DNA of 64,000 nucleotides from Streptomyces sp. CB02959 (GTDB taxonomy: Bacteria > Actinomycetota > Actinomycetes > Streptomycetales > Streptomycetaceae). Positions 10,213 through 16,892 of the stretch are shown one piece after another (positions within the stretch are counted from its first letter, which is position 1; each line of letters begins with the position of its first letter). The notes under the pieces are model-generated. The model worked only from the letters and a program-made list of their open reading frames with translations. It searched no databases and had not been told where the DNA came from. The stretch lies in NCBI RefSeq assembly GCF_002803155.1, contig NZ_NNBP01000005.1, positions 1 through 64,000 on the forward strand, written 5' to 3'. The translations under genes were made by a program, and so were the position numbers.

Positions 10213-11211
10213 GTGTTACGCGTCCATTTCAGTGGACTCGATCTGGCCCGCGTGCGGATTGCCGCGCGCCCGGATGCGCTGTGGGAGACGGTCTTAAGCT
10301 TTCACCGACTTCGTGACCGGCGTGACGAATCCACGTTCGGTGGTTGGCGATCGGAAACCCGCGGAAGGTTGAATGGCGAAACGCGTCTGCTGGCGCCGCT
10401 GGTGCCCACGCGCGGCTATTTCCCCGATTTCCTGACGCCCGCCGAGGGTCTGCTCGGCATGGGCGAGGCGCTCGCCGCGCTGCGGGAGACCCCGGCCGGC
10501 CGGCTGCACGCCGAACTCTCCCGGCTGACGCCCGCCGCGGGCCGTCCGCTCCCCGCCTGGATACGCGCCATGGCGGACGGCGAGACCCGCTCGCTGGGCC
10601 GCCTCGCCGGGATACTCCAGCGCTACCACGACGCGGCCGTCGCCCCCTACTGGCACCGCGTCCGGTGCCGGATAGAGGCCGACCGGGCGGCCCGCGGCCG
10701 GGCCCTGCTGGACGGCGGCGCGGACCGGCTGCTGTCGTCGCTGCCGCCGATGATGCGCTGGCGCCCGCCCGTCCTGGAGGCCGACTACCCGGTGGACCGG
10801 GACCTCCACCTCGGCGGCCGCGGACTGCTCCTGCTGCCCTCGTACTTCTGCCGCCGCACCCCGGTCACCTTCCACAACCCGGACCTGACGCCGGTCCTGG
10901 TCTACCCGGTCGAGCACCCGGTACCGCGCCTCGCCCCGCCGGTCCCGGCCGACCGCTCGCTGGGCCGCCTGGTCGGCCAGACCCGCTCGGCGATCCTGCA
11001 CGGCATCGGCATGGGCTGCACCACCAGCGAACTCGCCCGCCGCGTCGACGTCTCGCTGGCCTCCGCCAGCCAGCACGCCACCGTCCTGCGGGACGCCGGC
11101 CTGCTGTCCACCCTGCGCCAGGGCAACGCCGTGCTGCACACCCTGACGCCGCTGGGCGCCGCCCTGTTGCGCGGCGCCCACCTCGACGGGACGGCGGCCT
11201 TCGAGCGGTGA
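10213..11211 (+). CDS. ArsR-like winged-helix regulator with TTA as second codon
   Basis: This 332-residue protein has a C-terminal ArsR/MarR-type winged helix-turn-helix: GMGCTTSELARRVDVSLAS is the scissor helix pair, then ASQHATVLRDAGLLSTLRQG is the recognition helix and wing. The N-terminal 240 residues are of the uncharacterised kind found in Streptomyces ArsR-like proteins (VHFSGLDLARVRIA, WETVLSFHRL). The start is GTG 10213, behind a G-run at 10204-10208. Codon 2 is TTA (10216-10218), the rare leucine codon read by bldA tRNA in Streptomyces, so translation is probably tied to development (inferred). It is convergent with the TauD-like gene. The regulated genes are unknown. Confidence 0.85.
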   Translation: MLRVHFSGLDLARVRIAARPDALWETVLSFHRLRDRRDESTFGGWRSETRGRLNGETRLLAPLVPTRGYFPDFLTPAEGLLGMGEALAALRETPAGRLHAELSRLTPAAGRPLPAWIRAMADGETRSLGRLAGILQRYHDAAVAPYWHRVRCRIEADRAARGRALLDGGADRLLSSLPPMMRWRPPVLEADYPVDRDLHLGGRGLLLLPSYFCRRTPVTFHNPDLTPVLVYPVEHPVPRLAPPVPADRSLGRLVGQTRSAILHGIGMGCTTSELARRVDVSLASASQHATVLRDAGLLSTLRQGNAVLHTLTPLGAALLRGAHLDGTAAFER

Positions 11212-11239
11212 GCCGCCGGCCGCCCGGGCCGAGCGGCCG

Positions 11240-12190
11240 CTAGTACGGCCGGTCCCCGGCGATCGCCACCCGCTCCGCGACCCGCCGCCGCGTCCCGTAG
11301 TCGCACACCGCGTAGTGCTGGGTGGCGCGGTTGTCCCAGAACGCGACGTCCCCGGCCCGCCACTGGAACCGCACCTGGAACTCCGGCACGTGCGCCTGCT
11401 GGAACAGCAGGCGCAGCAGCCGGTCGCTCTCCGCCTCCGGCAGCCCCACGATCCGGGTGGTGAACGACGCGTTGACGAACAGCATCCGCCGCCCGGTCTC
11501 CGGGTGCCGACGCACCACCGGATGCTCCACCGCGGGGAACTCCCCCTGGAACGGCGCGAGTTGGGCCGCGGAGAAGAATCGGGAGAAGCCCGGGAGATAG
11601 TCGTGCACCGCCCGCGCCCCATCGATCCGCTCCCGGATTTCCAGTGGCAAATTGTCATACGCCGCAGCCATATCGGCCCACAGCGTGTCCCCGCCCGACT
11701 CCGGCACCTCGCGCAGCTGCAACACCGCCCCCATCGCGGGCCGTTCGCGGAAGGTTACGTCCGTGTGCCATACGTTCTCGAACGTCTGCGCACCGGCGGC
11801 CGTCTTGTCAAACCGCACCACCTCCTTCGAGTCGCCCCGGGCGAGCAGTGGGTTGGTCTCCAACTCCCCCCAATTGGCTGCGAATTGGCGTTGCGCGGCG
11901 GAGGTCAGGTGCTGCCCGCGGAAGAACAGCACCTTCCACTCCAGCAGGGCCCGGTTCAGCTCCGCGCGCAGCGCCGCGGACAGCGGACGCGACAGATCCA
12001 GCCCCCGGATCTCCGCCCCGATGGTGGCGGCCAGCGGGACGACCTCTAACCGCTCGTACGGCCGGTCCGGCCGGTCTTCCGGGGTGCGGCGCAGGATCCG
12101 GGGGCCTTCGTAGAGGCCGTCGGCGGGGATGCGGTGGGGGCGCAGCGGCGGTACGGGGGCGGGTGCGGGCGTGTCGGTGAAGGTCGTCAA
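11240..12190 (-). CDS. TauD/TfdA-family Fe(II)/2-oxoglutarate dioxygenase
   Basis: This is a 316-residue cytosolic dioxygenase. Enzymes of this family use Fe(II), O2 and 2-oxoglutarate to hydroxylate substrates such as taurine, alkylsulfonates or aryloxy acids. The iron triad is visible: His142 and Asp144 in NVWHTDVTF and His292 in NRATQHYAVCDYG. The 2-oxoglutarate-binding arginine follows in RRRVAERVAIAGD. The N-terminal 40 residues are Pro-rich and longer than usual. ATG 12190 follows the ribosome-site-like AAGGAGG on the minus strand. It lies 300 bp downstream of a sugar-type ABC operon behind a hairpin, so it is probably separately transcribed. The substrate is not predictable; sulfonate use is one option. 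Confidence 0.9.
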   Translation of the reverse strand: MTTFTDTPAPAPVPPLRPHRIPADGLYEGPRILRRTPEDRPDRPYERLEVVPLAATIGAEIRGLDLSRPLSAALRAELNRALLEWKVLFFRGQHLTSAAQRQFAANWGELETNPLLARGDSKEVVRFDKTAAGAQTFENVWHTDVTFRERPAMGAVLQLREVPESGGDTLWADMAAAYDNLPLEIRERIDGARAVHDYLPGFSRFFSAAQLAPFQGEFPAVEHPVVRRHPETGRRMLFVNASFTTRIVGLPEAESDRLLRLLFQQAHVPEFQVRFQWRAGDVAFWDNRATQHYAVCDYGTRRRVAERVAIAGDRPY

Positions 12191-12452
12191 CTGGTCCTCC
12201 TTGCAGCGGAGTCGAGCAGGCGAGAGGTGGTGGAAGCGGGGGAGGGGAGGGGGAACGGCGGGCGCCGGCGGCCGGGCCGGGGTGCGGGGTCCTCAGCGGG
12301 TGCCGGGACAGCCGGCCGGGGGAGAGCCCACCCGGCCGCGGCGGCGCAGGAAGCTCAGGCCGCGGGGTGCGCACGCACCGTGAGGGCCGCGGTCGCGCGG
12401 CGCCGCCTCACGGTGATCCAGGTACGTGCACATGGCACGCACCGTACCGCAT
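12191..12452 (-). other. Spacer before TauD-like gene, with possible 46-codon ORF
   Basis: No confident gene. A leftward 46-codon frame (12433 to 12293) starts MCTYLDHREAAPRDRG. Its position upstream of a possible sulfonate dioxygenase resembles that of actinobacterial leader peptides, but it lacks their usual Arg/His/Cys-rich core and has no ribosome site. The 11-mer ACGGTGCGTGC occurs twice, and an imperfect inverted repeat spans 12421-12448. Probably the promoter region of the dioxygenase. Confidence 0.35.
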
Positions 12453-12486
12453 CCGCGGTCCGCCGCCCATGGTCCGCGGACCGCGG
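12453..12486 (-). terminator. Hairpin after ABC permease operon
   Basis: CCGCGGTCCGC (12453-12463) pairs perfectly with GCGGACCGCGG (12476-12486) across a 12-nt loop, just past the stop of the last permease (12493). No T run follows on the minus strand, which is common in high-GC genomes. Confidence 0.6.
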
Positions 12487-12492
12487 CCGCGC

Positions 12493-13329
12493 TCAGTCGT
12501 CGATGCCGGTCCGCTCCACGCCCGCCACGATGTACCGCTGGAGCAGGAGGAAGACCACCACCAGCGGGACGATCGACGCGCCCGCCGCGACGAACAGTTC
12601 GTGCAGGTTGAGGTTCTGCGCGGTGGTGAACGTGGACAGCGCGACCTGCACCGTCCAGGCCGACTGGTCCTGGCCGATCACCAGCGGCCACAGGAAGGAG
12701 TTCCACGCCCCGATGAAGACGATGGTGCCGACCGCCGCGAACACCGGCCGTGCGTTGGGCACCACGATCCGCCAGTACGTCCGCCAGTACCCCAGGCCGT
12801 CCACCCGCGCCGCGTCCTCCAACTCCTTGGGGAATCCGAGGAAGTACTGCCGGAAGACGAAGCACGCGAAGGCGCTGAACAGCGTCGGGATGACCAGGCC
12901 GCGCAGCGTCGAGATCCAGCCGAGCGTCGACACCAGGACGAAGCTGGGGACGAAGGTCACGGCCGCCGGGACCATCAGCGTGCCCAGGATCGCGTAGAAG
13001 ACCACCGACGCGTGGCGGTAGGGGATGCGCGCCAGGCCGTAGCCGGCCATCGAGGCCAGCACCACCGTGCCCACGGTCGTCGACACCGCGATCACCGTCG
13101 AGTTGAGCAGCGACCGGGCCAGTGGCAGGTCCGGGTCGGCGAACACCTCCGTCAGGTTCGACCAGTGCAGCTCGCGCGGGAAGAACGTCCACGTGGGCGC
13201 CGTGATGTCGGCCTCGCTCGCCAGCCCGTTGCGGACCAGCAGGTAGAACGGGACGAGGAAGACCAGCGCCAGCGCGACCAGCAACACCACCCGCAGCGCC
13301 CGGCCGGCCCGGGTCAGGGCATCGTGCAT
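12493..13329 (-). CDS. Carbohydrate ABC transporter permease (MalG/AraQ type)
   Basis: This 278-residue inner-membrane permease is of the CUT1 sugar-import class with six predicted helices. The EAA loop that docks onto the ATPase is seen as ELEDAARVDGLGYWRTYWRIVVPNARP. The N-terminus VVLLVALALVFLVPFYLLV and ending LQRYIVAGVERTGIDD are typical of the MalG/AraQ partner. ATG 13329 lies 5 nt past the stop of the MalF-type permease, so the two are co-translated. The operon is binding protein, MalF-type, MalG-type. No ATPase gene is present, as in many Streptomyces sugar importers that share MsiK (family knowledge). Confidence 0.93.
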   Translation of the reverse strand: MHDALTRAGRALRVVLLVALALVFLVPFYLLVRNGLASEADITAPTWTFFPRELHWSNLTEVFADPDLPLARSLLNSTVIAVSTTVGTVVLASMAGYGLARIPYRHASVVFYAILGTLMVPAAVTFVPSFVLVSTLGWISTLRGLVIPTLFSAFACFVFRQYFLGFPKELEDAARVDGLGYWRTYWRIVVPNARPVFAAVGTIVFIGAWNSFLWPLVIGQDQSAWTVQVALSTFTTAQNLNLHELFVAAGASIVPLVVVFLLLQRYIVAGVERTGIDD

Positions 13330-13334
13330 TCCGC

Positions 13335-14258
13335 TCAGTCCTCCTTGCGGCCGAGCCCGAACCAGCGGGCCTGGACCACCGTCGCCACCGCGATGATCAG
13401 GGCCAGGATCACCGCGCCCGCACTGCCCAGCCCCAGGTTCTGGTCCCGCCCGAGCGCGGTGTAGTAGAGGTACACCAGCGGGGGCCGGGCGTACGGCGGA
13501 TAGCCGCGGGCGTCGCTCAGCAGGTTGTAGAACTCGTCGAACGCCTGGAAGGCGTTGATCACCAGGAGCAGCACCACCGCCACCGAAGTGGCCCGCAGCT
13601 GCGGGAAGGTGATGTGCCGGAAGACCTGCCAGCCCGGCCGGGCCCCGTCCACCGCCGCCGCCTCGTACAACTGCGGGGAGATCCGCTGGAGTCCGGCGAG
13701 GAAGAGGATCATGTAGAAGCCGGCCTGGAGCCACAGCCGCACGGTCACGATGACCAGCCAGTACCACGGCGGGCTGGTCGTCGACAGCCACGCCGTCTGG
13801 TCCAGCCCGAACCAGCCGAGCACGGTGTTCGCCAGCCCGAAACGCACCCCGTTGAAGAGCGACAACTTCCAGATCAGCGACGCCACGACGTAGGAGCACG
13901 CGGTCGGCAGGAAGAACACCGACCGGAAGAACGCCTGCGCGAAACGCAGCCGGTTCACCATCAGCGCCAGGGACAGCGACAGCGCGAACGTGGCCGGCAC
14001 GATGAACGCGGTGAAGAGCAGAAAGGTGCCCAGACTGCCGAGGAAAGCGTCGTCCCGGAGCATCGCGGTGTAATTGCCCAGTCCGACGAATTCCGTCGGG
14101 TTCACCGTGTTGTGCGCGTTGAAGAAGCTGAGGTAGACGCTCCACAGCAGCGGCACGTAGGTGAACAGGGCCAGCCCGATCGCGAACGGCCCGACGAACA
14201 CCCAGAACCACAGGGTGCGCCGCTGCGGGCCGAGCAGCCGGGCCGTGCGCGCGCTCAC
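13335..14258 (-). CDS. Carbohydrate ABC transporter permease (MalF/UgpA type)
   Basis: This 307-residue permease is the first of two for the importer. Helix 1 is WFWVFVGPFAIGLALFTYVP, and the periplasmic segment SFFNAHNTVNPTEFVGLGNY is typical of the UgpA/MalF group. The EAA loop reads QLYEAAAVDGARPGWQVFRHITFPQL. The start is GTG 14258, whose bases overlap the stop of the binding-protein gene (GTGA, 14255-14258), pointing to translational coupling. It pairs with the MalG-type permease 5 nt downstream. Confidence 0.93.
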   Translation of the reverse strand: MSARTARLLGPQRRTLWFWVFVGPFAIGLALFTYVPLLWSVYLSFFNAHNTVNPTEFVGLGNYTAMLRDDAFLGSLGTFLLFTAFIVPATFALSLSLALMVNRLRFAQAFFRSVFFLPTACSYVVASLIWKLSLFNGVRFGLANTVLGWFGLDQTAWLSTTSPPWYWLVIVTVRLWLQAGFYMILFLAGLQRISPQLYEAAAVDGARPGWQVFRHITFPQLRATSVAVVLLLVINAFQAFDEFYNLLSDARGYPPYARPPLVYLYYTALGRDQNLGLGSAGAVILALIIAVATVVQARWFGLGRKED

Positions 14259-15511
14259 TTCTTCTTCGTCCGCTGCAACTCGGCGTTGACCGTCCGCAGG
14301 ACGGACTTCAGCTCGGTCTCCGGGTTCGCCCCGCTCTTGATGATCCGGCTCAGCGCGTCCTGGTAGGCATTGCGGTCCGCGCTGTTCCACAGCAACGGTT
14401 CGGCATAACCGTGTTCGGTGGCGAACCGCACCGCGTCCGCCGCGGCCCCCTGCCGGAGTTGCCGGGCCTTCTTCGCCAGCGAAATGCGGGCCGGAATGTG
14501 GAATCCGTACGACAGCGCGAAATCCTGCTGGAAGTCCGTCCGGTCGATCCACAGCCACTTGGCGAATTCCTTCGCCGCCGCCTGGTGCTTGCTGCGGGCA
14601 CTCACCGCGGACGCATAGGCACCCACCGGCACGGTCGGTTTCCCACCCGCGCCGTCCTTCGGGAACGGCAGCACCCCGAAATCGTCCCCCAGCGCCTTCT
14701 TGATCTGCGGCAGTGCCCACAGTCCCGACCACTGCATGGCGGTCAGCCCCTGGATGAAGGCAGCCGGGTCGGACCAGTCCGTGGGCGCGCCCAGCAGCAG
14801 CGACCCGTCGGCGTACAACTGCCGCACCTTCGCCAGCACCCGGGCCGCGGCCGGATCGTCGAACCCGGCCCGGCCGTCCTCGGTGATCAGGCTCAGCCCG
14901 GCCGCGAACAGCGGTGTCCCGCCGAGCACGCCGGCCCCGCCGTCGTTGCCGAGGAACAGCCCCTTCACCTTGCCGGTGGTGAGTTTCTTCGCGGCGTCGA
15001 CCAGTTCGTCGACGCTCTGCGGCGGCTGCACCCCGGCGTCCTTGAGCAGGCTCCTGCGGTAGTACAGCAGCTGTGTGTCGGTGGCCTGCGGGATGCCCCA
15101 GATCTTGTCCTGCCAGATCTTCGGTGCGAGCACCGCCTGGTTGAAGTCGTCCTTGACGGGCGCGACCAGGTCGGTCAGGTCGGCCACCTGGCCGCCCTGG
15201 ATCTGCTCCAGCAGCGGCCCGTTGACCTCGAAGACGTCCGGCCCGGAGTCGGTGAGCAGCGCCGCCGCGGTCTGCCGGTCGTAGTCGCCGGGCCGCCACT
15301 GGACGCTGACGTCCGCCTTCTTGTACGCGGCGGCGTACCGTTTCACCGCCTGCTGGGTGCCCGGTTCGCCGTACTGGTGGTACCACTGCGCCAGCGCCGG
15401 GCCCGAACCACCGCCTCCGCGGCCGGTGTTGGACCCGCACGCCGCCAGCGCTCCCGCGAGCGCGATGCCGCCTCCGGCGGCGAGCAGCCGTCGTCTGTCG
15501 ATCACCGTCAT
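14255..15511 (-). CDS. Sugar-binding lipoprotein of ABC importer
   Basis: This extracellular solute-binding protein (family 1, MalE-like), 418 residues, feeds the two permeases downstream. Its signal peptide is both twin-arginine-like (IDRRRLLAAGGG) and lipoprotein-type, with lipobox ALAAC. It is thus probably folded in the cytosol, exported and anchored by the cysteine. The mature part has WYHQYGEPGTQQAVKRYAAA near the N-terminus and GLTAMQWSGLWALPQ in the middle, as in CUT1 binding proteins. ATG 15511 is chosen so the signal starts close to the N-terminus; ATG 15547 would add 12 residues. It is first in the operon. The sugar is unknown. Confidence 0.9.
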   Translation of the reverse strand: MTVIDRRRLLAAGGGIALAGALAACGSNTGRGGGGSGPALAQWYHQYGEPGTQQAVKRYAAAYKKADVSVQWRPGDYDRQTAAALLTDSGPDVFEVNGPLLEQIQGGQVADLTDLVAPVKDDFNQAVLAPKIWQDKIWGIPQATDTQLLYYRRSLLKDAGVQPPQSVDELVDAAKKLTTGKVKGLFLGNDGGAGVLGGTPLFAAGLSLITEDGRAGFDDPAAARVLAKVRQLYADGSLLLGAPTDWSDPAAFIQGLTAMQWSGLWALPQIKKALGDDFGVLPFPKDGAGGKPTVPVGAYASAVSARSKHQAAAKEFAKWLWIDRTDFQQDFALSYGFHIPARISLAKKARQLRQGAAADAVRFATEHGYAEPLLWNSADRNAYQDALSRIIKSGANPETELKSVLRTVNAELQRTKKK

Positions 15512-15565
15512 GGCAGGTAGCTTGCCGCACCTGCGTGTCGCGCGCATTGCATCTTCACGAACCGG

Positions 15566-15760
15566 TCAGCCGCGTTCGAACCTGCCTGCGGCGACGGCGT
15601 CGTTGAAGGCGGCCCAGGACGCCGGGCCGAGGCGGAGTATGGGGCCGAGGGGGTCTTTGGAGTCGCGTATGGCGATGGTGTGGGGGATGTTGGTGGCGAC
15701 CTCGACGCACTCGTCCTCGTGGTCGCTGTAGCTGGACTTCTGATAGGTGAACTCGGGCAT
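15566..15760 (-). CDS. DUF397 protein
   Basis: This 64-residue protein is of the DUF397 family, small actinobacterial proteins nearly always encoded beside a DUF5753 XRE regulator. Family hallmarks are FTYQKSSYSD near the start, ECVEVA in the middle and AIRDSKDP followed by SWAAFNDAV at the end. It starts 3 bp after the stop of the truncated regulator upstream. Since that regulator has lost its DNA-binding part, this copy may be an orphan. Confidence 0.88.
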   Translation of the reverse strand: MPEFTYQKSSYSDHEDECVEVATNIPHTIAIRDSKDPLGPILRLGPASWAAFNDAVAAGRFERG

Positions 15761-15763
15761 GGT

Positions 15764-16423
15764 TCATAGCCCTTCGCTGAGGCTGCCGATGAACGTTCGT
15801 GAATCGCTTTCGCTGAGGGCGTGCTGTGCGATTCCTTCGAACAGTTCATCATGCTCTGCGGCTCCCTCGCCGCCTTCCCGCCACAGCGGTTGACGAGGTA
15901 CCTGCACGTAGACCACGTCCATCGCGCCGGGGTCTGCGAACGAGAGGATGCTGAAGCCGCAGCCCATGCCCAGTTGGGCTCCCGCGCTGAACGGGAGCAC
16001 CCGCACGCTGACGTTCCGGCGTTGGCCCACGACCGCGAGATGATCGAGCTGCTTGCGCATCACGTCCACGCCGCCGACGAGATTCCGCAGTACGGCCTCG
16101 TAGATGACTGCCTGGAGTTGGATCTGCGGGTCGTCCGTGAGGCGTCGTTGGCGAGTCAACCTCGCATTGATGAAGAGATCATCCGAGTTCAGCGCGCGGA
16201 TGTAGTCGACGGTCTGCAACAGCCCGGGAATGAAGGCGACTTGCCAGGTCTTGATGGACCTGGCTGCGCTCTCCAGGGCGGCGTACTCCTTCATCGGCGG
16301 GGCGAAGGGAGCGTCGTTCCACCCGCCCTTGGCTTTGCGTCGTTCGCGGTCGACGCGTGCCAGTTCCAGTAGCCCGCCCACGACCGAGGGGTCGTCCACG
16401 CCGTACAGCACGCACAGTGCCAT
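15764..16423 (-). pseudogene. DUF5753 regulator lacking its helix-turn-helix domain
   Basis: The 219-codon frame starts inside the usual junction between the XRE domain and DUF5753: ALCVLYGVDDPSVVGGLLELARVDRER is where family members pass from the last HTH helix to the sensor part. The rest is intact DUF5753 (FIPGLLQTVDYIRAL, LPFSAGAQLGMGCGF, DVVYVQVPRQPLW). Upstream in frame comes FARARQPLTSR, then TAA near 16490, with no HTH. About 60-70 N-terminal residues are gone. No ribosome site precedes ATG 16423. The break coincides with the stub of a divergent ATPase gene, so it is read as a deletion product. Confidence 0.7.
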
Positions 16424-16477
16424 GCGCGAGGTGAGCGGCTGCCGTGCGCGGGCGAACCCGCGCCCGGTGCCGCCGGC

Positions 16478-16582
16478 GGCCGCGGTTTACAGCTGGTCGG
16501 GGCGGTCTCGGACCGTTGGGGCGTGCAGGTACGGCAGGTCGGTAAGACGGTGTGGTGCGAGCTGGCGACGCGGAGAACCTGA
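16478..16582 (+). pseudogene. C-terminal stub of an RsbW-like anti-sigma ATPase
   Basis: The frame from 16478 reads GRGLQLVGAVSDRWGVQ and ends GKTVWCEL-ATRRT before TGA at 16580-16582. This is the G2-box-to-end portion of HATPase_c_2 (RsbW-like) proteins, which usually have 130-150 residues; only about 34 remain. In Streptomyces such ATPase genes are often divergent from XRE/DUF397 pairs, which is the partner found here. Confidence 0.65.
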
Positions 16583-16666
16583 TCGCGTGGAGGCGGGAGG
16601 GGGCCGGGTTGCCGTGTCTGCACCTGCCCCCCCCACCGGGGCGGGGCCCCTCCACACGCGGAAGGG

Positions 16667-16737
16667 TTCGGGGGGCCGGGGGTGGGTGTTCGGACGTAAA
16701 GCGAAGCAGTCCGAACACCCACCCCCGGCCCCCCGAA
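16667..16737. repeat. 29-bp perfect inverted repeat (long hairpin)
   Basis: Arms 16667-16695 and 16709-16737 are exact complements over 29 bp, with a 13-nt loop (GTAAAGCGAAGCA). The arms are GC-rich (GGGGGCCGGGGGTGGG core) and end TTCGGAC next to the loop. It lies between the ATPase stub and the 3' end of the KimA-like permease gene. It could terminate transcription on both strands or be a dispersed REP-like element. Confidence 0.85.
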
Positions 16738-16812
16738 GCCGTCACCCACCACTCACCGGGGCCCCACCCCATAACCAACCCCCTCCGCCGAAGGCGGAAC
16801 GGAAACCCCCAC

Positions 16813-16892
16813 GGCGGGACGGCCGGCAACGTGCGGGGTGACCCGCGAAGGCGGGACGGCCGACAACGTGCGGGGTCACCCGCGAAGGCGGA
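16813..16892. repeat. 37-bp tandem repeat overlapping permease 3' end
   Basis: Two 37-bp units (16813-16849 and 16850-16886) differ at two bases; a third begins at 16887 (GGCGG). Unit 2 and the partial unit contain the last codons and stop of the permease gene (stop 16876-16878). The array therefore looks like a local duplication of the gene's tail into the downstream spacer. Confidence 0.75.

Noticed and set aside
9594..10316. 240-codon + strand ORF containing the ESS repeats
   Set aside because: Reads straight through a 38-nt palindrome with T run and overlaps the regulator start; third-position G/C is too low for this genome. Kept only as a repeat.
12293..12433. 46-codon leader peptide upstream of the TauD-like gene
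   Set aside because: Suggestive position, but no ribosome site and no match to the Arg/His/Cys-rich sulfur leader peptides.
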